A DNA stretch of 64,000 bases from Histomonas meleagridis (taxonomy: Eukaryota; Parabasalia; Tritrichomonadida; Dientamoebidae): contig WSYJ01000011.1 in NCBI GenBank assembly GCA_020186115.1, forward strand, positions 62,001-126,000. Reading direction: 5' to 3'. A program made the position numbers and the translations under genes. This document shows, in pieces, positions 1 through 8,799 of the stretch; position 1 is the first letter of the stretch, and every line of letters starts with the position of its first letter. The notes beneath the pieces were generated by a model. The model ran no database searches, was not told where the DNA came from, and saw nothing but the letters and a program-made list of their open reading frames with translations.

Positions 1-273
1 ATATTTTAAGATATAGTTAGTAAAAACTTGAATAATATTAGATTTACTTTTTAGTTCTTCTTCTTTGCTTTGAATCGTTTCTAAATATTTTATGTATATG
101 TCACTTGATCTTTTTTGTGATGGAAATACAAAGAAAATTAAATTACTTATGATTAAATTAAATGAATATGAATAATTTGAATCAAATAATTTCATTGTTT
201 GTTGAACTGAATAATCAAGATTTTTTTCATCTAAATTATATATAACATGTTCAATTGTGGTGACAAGTTCCAT
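1..273 (-). CDS. DUF3447/ankyrin-family protein, 5' part (runs off left edge)
   Basis: The 91 codons from the ATG at 271-273 to the window edge are open. The predicted N-terminus (MELVTTIEHVIYN...) aligns along its length with the N-terminal region of the 504-codon ORF at 33418-31904: both show a helix with SY(S/T)(F/L)N-IISN followed by SQ(K/R)-IY-K-LE. This is the N-terminal module of trichomonad DUF3447-ankyrin proteins; the DUF3447 core and ankyrin repeats would lie outside the window. The family is large in trichomonads and its function is unknown. The identification rests on similarity within this window and on general family knowledge. Confidence 0.75.
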   Translation of the reverse strand, partial: MELVTTIEHVIYNLDEKNLDYSVQQTMKLFDSNYSYSFNLIISNLIFFVFPSQKRSSDIYIKYLETIQSKEEELKSKSNIIQVFTNYILKY

Positions 274-1020
274 ATTTTAATAAATATTCCGTTTAGAATT
301 GTTTGAATGCCTACAGAAGTAAAATATTCAATTTCCCTAATTGAATCTTGATATTCAGATATCGTAAATGTTTATTCAGTCACCCTACTATAAAAACGAG
401 ATTTATTGATACTAGTGCAAATGTTGGTGTTAAATAAAATCTGTTTCATTTATTTTGAATAATAGAATTTGTTATTTTATTTGAAACAGCATATTATTTT
501 TGTATCTAATAATTAGCATACTAAAATCGTTAATTTGCTTCAACTATAAAATTTTGAGTGGTGTGTAGACTTGATTATTATATCAATTTGAAATTGTCTC
601 ATTATATCTCCGGAGATATACAAGTTTTCTTTTCTATAAATCCTTGAATTCCTAACACGTGTCAGAAAACCCTCAAAAATTATTTAATTTCGACGTAAAC
701 TATTCAATTGCATTCCAACCTACCCCTGCAGTTGTCGTATTTCACTGGGAAATCGATTTATATTATACTCTATTTCACGCTATTTTACATCACATTTTGT
801 CTTTTTCATCTCTCAATCAATTGGAACCACGAAACAAATAAATAACATTGATATTGCTATTTGTGAGGCAAGAAGTAATTTTACTACATCATCATTCAAA
901 AGTGTCAAAACATTTTGTTTTTGAGTCAAAAATAATCGTATTAAGGGAAAATTTGAAAAGGTTTTATCACAAAAATTAACGGTTTTACTTACAAAAAACA
1001 AACGACTTGGTAAGCACATA
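274..1020. other. intergenic, no gene seen
   Basis: AT-rich spacer between the divergent DUF3447 gene and the 3' end of the Rab-like gene. A 60-codon ORF at 659-841 has no recognisable features. An AACGGT sequence occurs near 979. I see nothing else to annotate. Confidence 0.5.
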
Positions 1021-1671
1021 TCAACAACGGCAGCCCTGGACGTTTTTATATGCAGTTGGATCGCTGTTAACATCATAACTTCTACACAGTTTTATAGTTT
1101 TTGGTTCTGATGTGCATGAGGCAACACATTTCTCTGCGATAGACTGAAACATTGCTTCAATTCCATCACCGTTCAGAGAACTTGTTTCAAAGTAGTCAAC
1201 AAAGTCTGGAATTGTCTTTGCTTTTAGCTCTCCTTCGTTAAACGTAATTTCACGTTGTTCTAAGTCATCCATACTTCCACATAAAATTATAAGTGCCTCA
1301 TCGTTATGATCTCTAATTTGATTGTACCAGAAGTCTATAGCTTCAAAAGAAGATCTGCTTGTGTTGACTGATGGGTTAGGATTTCCAACGCTAAAAACAA
1401 TTATAACAGCTTGAGCATCTGTATAATACATTGGTGCAAGTGTCCTGAATTGTTCTTGTCCTGCTGTATCCCATATCGCCATATTAACTATTTGTCCATC
1501 AATGTTCATTTGTTTGGTGAAAAAAGCGCCACCTTCATTTTGGGGTAAATTTTGATTGAAGACACCATAAACAAAACGGTTTACAATTGCAGATTTACCA
1601 ACACCAGTTTCACCTACAATTGAGATTTTCATGTTGCGAGCCATTATAAAATCTGGTTTAAATTTTGCCAT
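1021..1671 (-). CDS. Rab-like small GTPase with degenerate nucleotide-binding motifs
   Basis: A Ras-superfamily G domain of normal Rab length (216 residues from the first ATG; ATGs at codons 10 and 14 are alternatives, and codon 10 gives a more typical Rab start). The P-loop GETGVGKS and WDTAGQE are intact, and the C-terminus GCRC is a CXC-type Rab geranylgeranylation signal, so it should act on membranes in vesicle traffic. Two core sites are altered. Where Rabs have the Mg-binding switch I Thr (ST-IG-AF), this protein reads QNEGGAFF. Where NKxD should stand, it reads GSMDD. G5 is TSSLNG. Guanine recognition and the active-state conformation may therefore be unusual. Family membership is clear; the subfamily is not. 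Confidence 0.85.
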   Translation of the reverse strand: MAKFKPDFIMARNMKISIVGETGVGKSAIVNRFVYGVFNQNLPQNEGGAFFTKQMNIDGQIVNMAIWDTAGQEQFRTLAPMYYTDAQAVIIVFSVGNPNPSVNTSRSSFEAIDFWYNQIRDHNDEALIILCGSMDDLEQREITFNEGELKAKTIPDFVDYFETSSLNGDGIEAMFQSIAEKCVASCTSEPKTIKLCRSYDVNSDPTAYKNVQGCRC

Positions 1672-2393
1672 TCTTAGCCAATTGAAAAATAAACGATTAA
1701 ATATTTCACAAAAAAAATGAAAACTTTTTAAATGACATTTGATGGCAAAAACAATAAAATTTTGACAAAATATTTTGGGCGTTGAATGAATCTTGATCGT
1801 TATCAGCGGTTTTGAAGTAAATTTTAAAAAAGTTTTTTAACCAGTTTGTTGTTTGACTCATGATTGATTTTAGATAAGTCATTACAGCCGCGAGAATTCT
1901 TCTATTACCCCTAGGCTGTACATCACAAAAAACAAAATATGAAATTTCAAATGAAATCGGCAGAAAATAATAAGGAAAAGAAGCGAAAGAACAATCTTTG
2001 TGGCTGGTGATGATGCATGATCATCTAAAGCAAGGCAACAGAAAAATCTGATACAATTGATAAGATAAACAGAAATTGTCAATTATCTATTTAACAGTGG
2101 TAACTGGTTTTTCGGTAAGACATTCATCGAGATGATCAGCCCACCATTCAAGATATTTTTGAAGTTTGAAGAAGAAGTTAATCCGAAACATTTTTTCAAG
2201 ATATCAAATAGTTTTATAAATAAAGGACTTAATAAATGATAGTATTTTTCTCTAATTTTACAAGTCTTTTCATCTGAGAAAAAAATTTTTTTTTTCATTC
2301 AGATTTTAAGCTATTGAATATTTTAACAAATGCTTATTTCCTTGATATCAATAAGAATATTTATAATATTTGAAATTACTTAAATTATTCGAT
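1672..2393. other. intergenic, no gene seen
   Basis: Low-complexity AT-rich sequence. ORFs at 1882-2082 and 2083-2298 (minus) lack domain or compositional signs of coding. At its right end, around 2354-2393, lies a stretch (GATATCAATAAGAATATTTAT, then AATATTTGAAATTA...TACAG) that matches the two conserved ends of the inserts seen between ankyrin repeats elsewhere in the window, abutted into a very short element. Confidence 0.4.
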
Positions 2394-2477
2394 ACAGCTT
2401 TAGATATTGCAATTAGAAATAATCATAAAGATATTGTAGATTTGCTTCAAGAAAATCTTGTTGCAAATAATACTTAA
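2394..2477 (+). pseudogene. isolated terminal ankyrin repeat segment
   Basis: Reading from ACA at 2394 gives T-A-L-D-I-A-I-R-N-N-H-K-D-I-V-D-L-L-Q, a good ankyrin repeat second half, then a stop at 2475-2477. No upstream ORF joins it in frame. It is preceded directly by TTTGAAATTACTTAAATTATTCGATACAG-type sequence, the same left boundary found before ankyrin segments at 15.6-17.0 kb and 31-32 kb. It is either the last exon of an ankyrin gene that is mostly missing, or a relic. Paralogous segments suggest this was the protein's C-terminus. Confidence 0.5.
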
Positions 2478-2989
2478 ATTCTTGTGGTTCCTTATATATT
2501 TTTGTAAGAAATATATTATTTTTAATAACTTCATTTTGATAAAAAATTTTGATATAATGGAGAAGAATTTTTAATCACCCACTCACCTCATGTTTTTTAT
2601 TTTTGAAAATTATAATTTTTACAGGCATTTTATATATTTTTTGGGGTTTATACTCTATTATATGCACACGAAATAAAAATTTTTTCATTTTATTCATCAT
2701 CAGTTTTTTCTGTTTTCTTTTGATTTGGCTTCCAATTACACCAAAAGTGACTTTGTTCTGCTTCCAAAGCTTTTTTGTATTTTTTTTATTTGTTTTCGGG
2801 AATTTATCAAAACAAATTTTAAATCCAATAATAAATACATTACAAGAAAAGTAAATATTATCGAAAAAATCGGTAATTTAGAGATATTATGGCAAAAATT
2901 CTTTATTTTTCCAAAAAGATATTTCATTTTTAAAAAATTATTGAAAGAGAGTGAAAAAAATTAAAGTTGCACAAAATGTAATTGCTTCC
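2478..2989. other. intergenic flank of inverted repeat
   Basis: T-rich sequence with overlapping short hydrophobic ORFs (2603-2854, 2725-2964) that look compositional rather than coding. The inverted repeat starts at about 2990, inside AAAAGCGAAGAGC. Confidence 0.4.
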
Positions 2990-3100
2990 AAAAAGCGAAG
3001 AGCATAAAAGTTTCTGAATAAAAAATGATGAAACAAAAATAAAAATGTTTTGAATTTGACTATGTTTGTTTGTTAAACTTTTTTTTTAACCAAAACTAAA

Positions 3101-4220
3101 TTGGGAGAAAACAATTGGAAAGATTTATTTCAAATATCAGTAGTTTTACCAAAAGGTGAAACGAAGAATATATCATCGAAAGAATTTAATGAACTTTATG
3201 AAAGTAAGAATTTTTCAGAAAGATCAAGACTTTTTTTTAAAGTTGGAAGTCAATACAAACTTTGTTTACGATTTGGTGAAACAATAATTTCAGATATTCA
3301 AAACATTCCACTTCAAGATATTTTAGTTTTAACCACAAGTTTACAACGACCAACGATTTCATCCACGATTACACCTAATAATTCATGGCTCGAATTTATG
3401 AATAATGAACAAACTACAGAATTTACTTTACCAGTTTGTGATTTTAATGGAAATTTTTTTGTTGATTATCGTTTTTCTTTTTTAACCTTTCCAAGTCAAA
3501 TTGAACTTATAGATCCAATATTACGTACATTTGGTATTACTAAAGAACGAATATTTGTTGCTGAGTTATTTCAAGGTCTTCAAGATTTTACACATTTTGT
3601 TTTAACACTTTCATATAACGAAATTTTTATTGTTGCCGACATCAGCGAAAACGAACGAAAAATTGTTGAAAGACGAAGTGAAATCTTAAATGAACTTTAT
3701 TTAAGTGAACTTTTATATGGCAATTATTTACGTATTACGAAAGAATATGTTATTCCATTTTTAGAAGAATATGAAATTTTGGATTCTGAAATGCTTCTGC
3801 AATTAGAAATCATTATTTCAACTATGGAAGTTATGAGTAACAATTTAATTAACAAATTCGAAAAGACGCGAAATTCATTTTTTTCTAATTTAAGTGACAT
3901 CTTTTTAAATTTCGAACAAGAAAAAGAAGTTTATGAACAATACGTTCGAATGTATGCGACGATCATTGACAAACTTTATGAATTCTCGAAAGATGAAGTT
4001 CGACGTTCACTTCTTTTATCATATGAAACACAACCAGTTTTCGAAAGTAAATCAAGTTCAATGCTTCTTGCGGAAGTGTATCAGCGAATTGTTAAATATT
4101 ATGGGAATGTTGTCGAAATATTAAAATGTACACCGAAAGGACACACGGATTATGAACCACTTCGAAAAGTAGAAAAAGGATTTTGCAGAATTCTTAAATA
4201 GAATGAAAAAATATGTTTAA
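3101..4220 (+). CDS. RhoGEF (DH domain) protein, start unclear, C-terminal frameshift
   Basis: The C-terminal two thirds form a Dbl-homology domain. A CR1-like helix follows RSEILNELYLSELLYGNYL, and a clear CR3 follows as AEVYQRIVKYYGNVVEIL with the hallmark TPKGHTDYEPL. Such proteins catalyse GDP/GTP exchange on Rho/Rac GTPases; no PH domain is visible after the DH. The open frame begins at a stop near 3074 and has no ATG before about 3398, although residues from LGENNWKDL onward look coding. The real start may be upstream across an indel or intron. An extra A near 4174-4178 ends this ORF at 4201; the inverted-repeat copy lacks it and continues to a stop that corresponds to 4218-4220. Confidence 0.75.
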
Positions 4221-4293
4221 ATAAATAAATAAATAAATAATTTTTAAATATATTTTTAGAAATGTTTGTTTTAATAAATGAAAATTTTCATTA

Positions 4294-4444
4294 CAAAATA
4301 AGTATTCTTTGTAATATAATCCAAATTAGAAATGTAACCGAACTTTATTAGGGAAAATGAATATGGAACATAAAATTCGCATCTTAAATACAAGAATAAA
4401 ACCCAATCTCAAAGGATCAAAGTAACTTCATTCTGAATTATGAA
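4294..4444. repeat. direct repeat copy 1 flanking the CENP-C gene
   Basis: About 150 bp from TATTCTTTGTAAT to CTGAATTATG recur at 8184-8330, with shared blocks such as AACTTTATT-GGGAAAATGAAT, AAACCCAATC and AAAGGATCAAAG. This copy is also kept in the right arm near 29110-29260. An AAGGAAGAGAAA-like word follows each copy. The pair brackets the gene that the right arm lacks, so recombination between them, or between more degenerate copies, could have removed or added it. Confidence 0.7.
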
Positions 4445-4709
4445 TCTGCTTTTTTAAAAATAAGAAGAGAAATCCAACCCAAATAAAAATTAAAAGCCTA
4501 TGAATAGGAATTAAAGAAAATTAGGTAAAATGTTTATTGAAATTTGTAAATAAATATTCGATGTTAATCTCGGTAAAATCTTAAAAAGTCGGACCAAGAG
4601 GATCAAGGTAGCTTCGTAATGATATGTACACCCCTTTTATTGTAAAAAACAAGGAAGAGAAAGCAAAATTTTACCGCAATTATTGAATCGGTTCCGTTTA
4701 CTATTTTTT

Positions 4710-4717
4710 AAACGGTC
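4710..4717 (+). promoter_or_regulatory. AAACGGTC motif before CENP-C
   Basis: AAACGGTC ends 6 bases before the ATG at 4724. The same 8-mer lies in the RING/kinase intergenic region (10961) and upstream of the 603-codon gene (17779). The AACGG core resembles Myb-type sites, which are established regulators in Trichomonas. The promoter role is inferred. Confidence 0.35.
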
Positions 4718-4723
4718 CCTTAG

Positions 4724-7700
4724 ATGCAGATGGACGTTTCTTTTGCCGGTGAATGGGAAGAAGAAAAAAGTAATGTTGATTTTATCTCAAGAGGCCGTAG
4801 AACAGAAGCATATGTTCAAAGACCAGTCGCAATTGATTCTGACGGCATGGAAAACATCACAGATTTTTGGAATGCTGCAGGCAAAGATGAAGAAATATCC
4901 CAAGTTCCAACTCCGCTATTTAAGTCCAATCAAAAATCCACAATTTCTTTATCTCATTCAATACAAGATCCTCCTTCTGAAATTCCCGTATCACCAGAAA
5001 TCTCTGAAAACGAAAACATTGAACCAGAAATTCCATCTGAATCTATTTCATTTCAGACTCCCAAACCACCCAATCCCAAACCTAATAAAACACGACCAAA
5101 TCGACTTCCACGATACGTCGATACAAATTCACCTTCTGATGGAATGACTCCTGCCATTAAAGCAGCCCATTCCATTCGTAATGTACGTGCCACACCTCCA
5201 CCAACACCATCAACACCACAAATCACACCTCCATCTGCGAAAACTGAATCGCCACACCAAAAGAACAACACACCAAAGGCACCACAGCTTTCTGTTGGTG
5301 TACAGCCCACACCAGTCCAAAAATATGAACCACCACCTCAACGTGATTCCGTGTTTTCACGACTCAAAAATTACAAATTCGATGAACCACAAAACAAACA
5401 CGAAGAAAACAATGAAAGAATTCGTATACCACCAGATAACAAGCGACGTATTTCTCGATTAGATTCCGAAACCACAGAACAAGAGATTCCATCGATAATA
5501 CCACAACGAACAGAAGAAGAAACTACGAAACGAAAATTCGATGACTTCAAACGCCCAAATTTTGAAGTATGGAAAGGGAACATAAACAATTTTGAAGAAA
5601 TGGCTATACGCCAACGGAACAATGACTTCAATGAACTTCTTGAAGATACATATAATGTGAAACGAATTCCAACATTACCAAATCGTATTTCACGCATTGA
5701 AGATAATTCCATGCGAATTGATGACTTAATTCAACCGATTGAAGTTGAAGTTAAACAACAAATACCAAAACGATTTAATAATGAACAACGAAAAGATAAA
5801 ACTGTTACTATTGGAGATGCATATTCAGTTAATATACCGAAACGTTCGAGTGATATTTTTGATGAAAGTTTTAAAAGTTTTGGACATGTTCAACAAAATG
5901 AAAAACGAATTAATCGAATATCAGAAGAAGATACAAATCCACAAATAAGTCCAATTATGTCATTTGATAATAATGAAAAGAAAAATATTCGAAATGTAAA
6001 AAAAGAAGAAAAAAAAGAAATCGAAATTAAAAGAAGAGAAAATATATTCGAGAAAGATGAATATATAAAACCAAATTATGGAAATAATATAAGAAGAAGT
6101 CGACTTAATGATGATGAAAATGGATTTAATGATGCAATTGAAGAAAGTTTGAAAAGAATTAATATAAATCAAATTGATGAAAGTGATAAAAAATTATTAA
6201 ATAATTCGGAAGAAAATAAAGTTTTCGATGATAAAAAACAAAATCAAAAAATAAATAGAAAAAATGAAGAAGAAATATTTCAATTTGATGATGAAAGAAA
6301 ATATTTTAATGCAAAAATTAAAAGTGAAAGAATTCGTAGACAAAATGATAATGACGTTTCTTATGAGAAAGAAGCAGAAGAAAATATGAAAAGAGTTCAA
6401 TTCAATGAAAACGAAACATTTTTCGGTAACAGAACACAAAACGAAAGAAATGATAATGAAGAAAGAGAACAATTTAACGAAAGCAGAACATTTTTCCGCA
6501 AAAGAGCAAATAAGGAAAGAAATGATAATGAAGAAAGAGATCAATTTAACGAAAGCAGAACATTTTTCCGCAATAGAGCAAATAAGGAAAGAAATGATAA
6601 TGAAGAAAGAGAACAATTTGATGAAAACAGAACATTTTTCGGTAACAGAGCAAATAAGGAAAGAAATGATAATGAAGAAAGAGAACAATTTGATGAAAGC
6701 AGAACATTTTTCGGTAACAGAGAACAAAACATAAAGCGCGTACACTTCGACAATTCACAAAACGAAACGACTAAATTACAAAGCAATTTATATGTAAATG
6801 AAACAGAACAAAACATAAAGCGCGTACACTTCGACAATGCACAAAACGAAACGACTAAAGTACAAAGCAATTTATATGTAAATGAAACAGAACAAAACAT
6901 AAAGCGCGTACACTTCGATGATGCCCAAAACGAAATCGAGACACCGCGCATAGAGCGCGCAGAGCCTGCGATATTTAAGTCGGAGCCGCAGCCAACAAAT
7001 GGCATATCGCGTCTAACGCGCATAGTTGACACGTCCGCAGTCTCATCGATGATCACTACGCCAATGAATGAGATGCAAATGTTATCCGAAGAAATCAACA
7101 ACATCAAAACGAATGGTACAAACAATTCATTTCGGAATAATGTAACTAAATTTGAATTTAATCCGAGTACAACAAACATTCGTAATTCTCCATCGCCATC
7201 AGATAACGAAACATCGATAATTGCTGAAGCATCTGATATCGAATCACCAATTCCATTAGATATATCTGATGACGATGTACAAATTACAGAAGGAATAAAT
7301 GAAGAACGTGAACAACTACTTACATCACCTCCGCCAAGTAACATAACAAATGTTTCTGACTCTGAGTCAAGCGAATTAAACCTTTCGGACGTGCCATTCA
7401 GTGCAATAAATTCGCCTCCTTCAAAAAGTGATAACGTTCCACTTTCTGTGCCGTTATGGGACGAATCTGACAACGATCAACCAAAAGACGATGAAAATTT
7501 ACAACAACAACATCAAAAGAACGATAAAAATGTAAAGCAAAGAAATAGCCGACGTAAACGTATTCTTGATGGGATTAGTGTTACATTAACAGAAGATGAT
7601 AATCTTCCAATTGCTTTACGTAAGAAAAGAAGACCTAAGACTAAGCCACTTCGGTTTTGGATGGGAGAAAAAATTATTTATCATCCAGATGAAAATGGAT

Positions 7701-8122
7701 GTTTAACGAAAAGTGGTGTAATCGAAATTAATGAAAAATCACCTGATGAAAGTACTTTGGTACATCATAAAAGTACAAAAAATACTCGGAAAGAAGCATT
7801 AAGTGCATTTGAAGTAATTCCAAAAAGAATTGAACCAGCAGCAGAAAAAACAGAATTCATCGATAGATTCCAAGGAATAGAAAATAGTATTGTTGTGTCG
7901 AGCGAAGTTATGGTACATCCAAATCAAATATTTAAAATCGTCGCAACTAAGGAAAGAATCGTTATACACATTGCATCGGGTAAGGCAGAGTTAGTGTCAA
8001 GAGGAAAACGCTGGAAAGTGTCTTCTGGCGGTACTGTGTTCATCAGCAAAGGCGATGAATGCACTTTTAAAAATAATGACGACAAAGTGCCGCTTCGGCT
8101 TTTTCGTGTTAATGTCGAATAA
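4724..8122 (+). CDS. CENP-C (Mif2) kinetochore protein homologue
   Basis: A 1132-residue protein with a long, charged, disordered N-terminus and a conserved C-terminus. Around residues 965-985 it has a basic stretch followed by KPLRFWMGEKIIY, matching the CENP-C motif (basic residues, then P-x-x-[YF]-W and R/K-E-x-x-x-Y) that binds the CENP-A nucleosome. Residues about 1045-1132 look like the C-terminal cupin dimerisation domain, with Gly-rich turns, SGGTVFISKGDECTFKN and a final LRLFRV strand. CENP-C links centromeric chromatin to the outer kinetochore. The middle has tandem 24- and 28-residue repeats. Start: first ATG, 6 bases after AAACGGTC. Absent from the right arm. The assignment rests on motif plus domain order and has not been confirmed by search. 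Confidence 0.8.
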   Translation: MQMDVSFAGEWEEEKSNVDFISRGRRTEAYVQRPVAIDSDGMENITDFWNAAGKDEEISQVPTPLFKSNQKSTISLSHSIQDPPSEIPVSPEISENENIEPEIPSESISFQTPKPPNPKPNKTRPNRLPRYVDTNSPSDGMTPAIKAAHSIRNVRATPPPTPSTPQITPPSAKTESPHQKNNTPKAPQLSVGVQPTPVQKYEPPPQRDSVFSRLKNYKFDEPQNKHEENNERIRIPPDNKRRISRLDSETTEQEIPSIIPQRTEEETTKRKFDDFKRPNFEVWKGNINNFEEMAIRQRNNDFNELLEDTYNVKRIPTLPNRISRIEDNSMRIDDLIQPIEVEVKQQIPKRFNNEQRKDKTVTIGDAYSVNIPKRSSDIFDESFKSFGHVQQNEKRINRISEEDTNPQISPIMSFDNNEKKNIRNVKKEEKKEIEIKRRENIFEKDEYIKPNYGNNIRRSRLNDDENGFNDAIEESLKRININQIDESDKKLLNNSEENKVFDDKKQNQKINRKNEEEIFQFDDERKYFNAKIKSERIRRQNDNDVSYEKEAEENMKRVQFNENETFFGNRTQNERNDNEEREQFNESRTFFRKRANKERNDNEERDQFNESRTFFRNRANKERNDNEEREQFDENRTFFGNRANKERNDNEEREQFDESRTFFGNREQNIKRVHFDNSQNETTKLQSNLYVNETEQNIKRVHFDNAQNETTKVQSNLYVNETEQNIKRVHFDDAQNEIETPRIERAEPAIFKSEPQPTNGISRLTRIVDTSAVSSMITTPMNEMQMLSEEINNIKTNGTNNSFRNNVTKFEFNPSTTNIRNSPSPSDNETSIIAEASDIESPIPLDISDDDVQITEGINEEREQLLTSPPPSNITNVSDSESSELNLSDVPFSAINSPPSKSDNVPLSVPLWDESDNDQPKDDENLQQQHQKNDKNVKQRNSRRKRILDGISVTLTEDDNLPIALRKKRRPKTKPLRFWMGEKIIYHPDENGCLTKSGVIEINEKSPDESTLVHHKSTKNTRKEALSAFEVIPKRIEPAAEKTEFIDRFQGIENSIVVSSEVMVHPNQIFKIVATKERIVIHIASGKAELVSRGKRWKVSSGGTVFISKGDECTFKNNDDKVPLRLFRVNVE
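6408..6975 (+). repeat. tandem repeats inside the CENP-C gene
   Basis: First array: 72-bp units (24 residues, consensus REQFNESRTFFxNRANKERN plus DNEE), about 4-5 copies at 6408-6720. Second array: 84-bp units starting at 6722, 6806 and 6890 (28 residues, beginning EQNIKRVHFDNAQNE). Both keep frame and are nearly identical at the DNA level, so they expanded recently. They fall in the disordered linker, where length may be tolerated. Confidence 0.85.
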
Positions 8123-8183
8123 TGCCACAAAATTAATAAATGTTTATAATGAACGAAAATTTCTGTTTTTTACAATAATAAGT

Positions 8184-8330
8184 ATTCTTTGTAACGAAAT
8201 CCAAATCGGAAATGTAACTGAACTTTATTTGGGAAAATGAATATAAAACATAAAATTTGCATTCTTAATACGTGATTCAAACCCAATCCCAAAGGATCAA
8301 AGCAACTTCATCCTGAATTATGCAATGCAT
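8184..8330. repeat. direct repeat copy 2 flanking the CENP-C gene
   Basis: Second copy of the module at 4294-4444, in the same orientation, just after the CENP-C stop. A shorter degenerate copy follows at about 8385-8425. In the right arm the corresponding place (28975-29085) holds only one degenerate copy. From here to 8799 I see no gene. Confidence 0.65.
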
Positions 8331-8799
8331 TTATTATAAAAAATAAAAATGAAAAACCAACCAAAAATCATAATAATTCATTCCAAATTGGAATGTAATT
8401 GAACTTTATTTGGGAAAATAGGAACTTTTGCAATATGCTTATGCCGAAAACTAAAATAATTTAATACCATATGCAGCAACTAAAAACCACGAGGTTTGTT
8501 ATCAGGTTGTACGAGATTAACTATCGTTTTTATCGGAACAAATATTATAAATAGAACCATATGTTATATAATCTTAAATGTGTTTATTTTTATGGTGAAA
8601 CAGAGCCAACAATTAATGAACTTTTCTATTCTTCAATTAATATTAAAATGAAATTTATTTCTTTATATTAATAACAAGGAAGAGAAATCATTAATGTTCA
8701 CAGATATTTATGCTAAAAATCCACAATGAAATAACTCAATTGAGTTCATTCAGAGAATTATATTTCCAATAAAAATTTGATATTTATTTATTTATATAT

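Noticed and set aside
659-841. 60-codon plus-strand ORF
   Set aside because: Short, no domain, no relation to neighbours, composition like surrounding intergenic sequence.
2603-2964. Overlapping 83- and 79-codon hydrophobic ORFs
   Set aside because: T-rich sequence gives Phe/Ile/Leu-rich frames on either strand; no start context or similarity.
5053-5712. Minus-strand ORFs opposite CENP-C
   Set aside because: Antisense shadows; codon bias and domains support the plus-strand gene.
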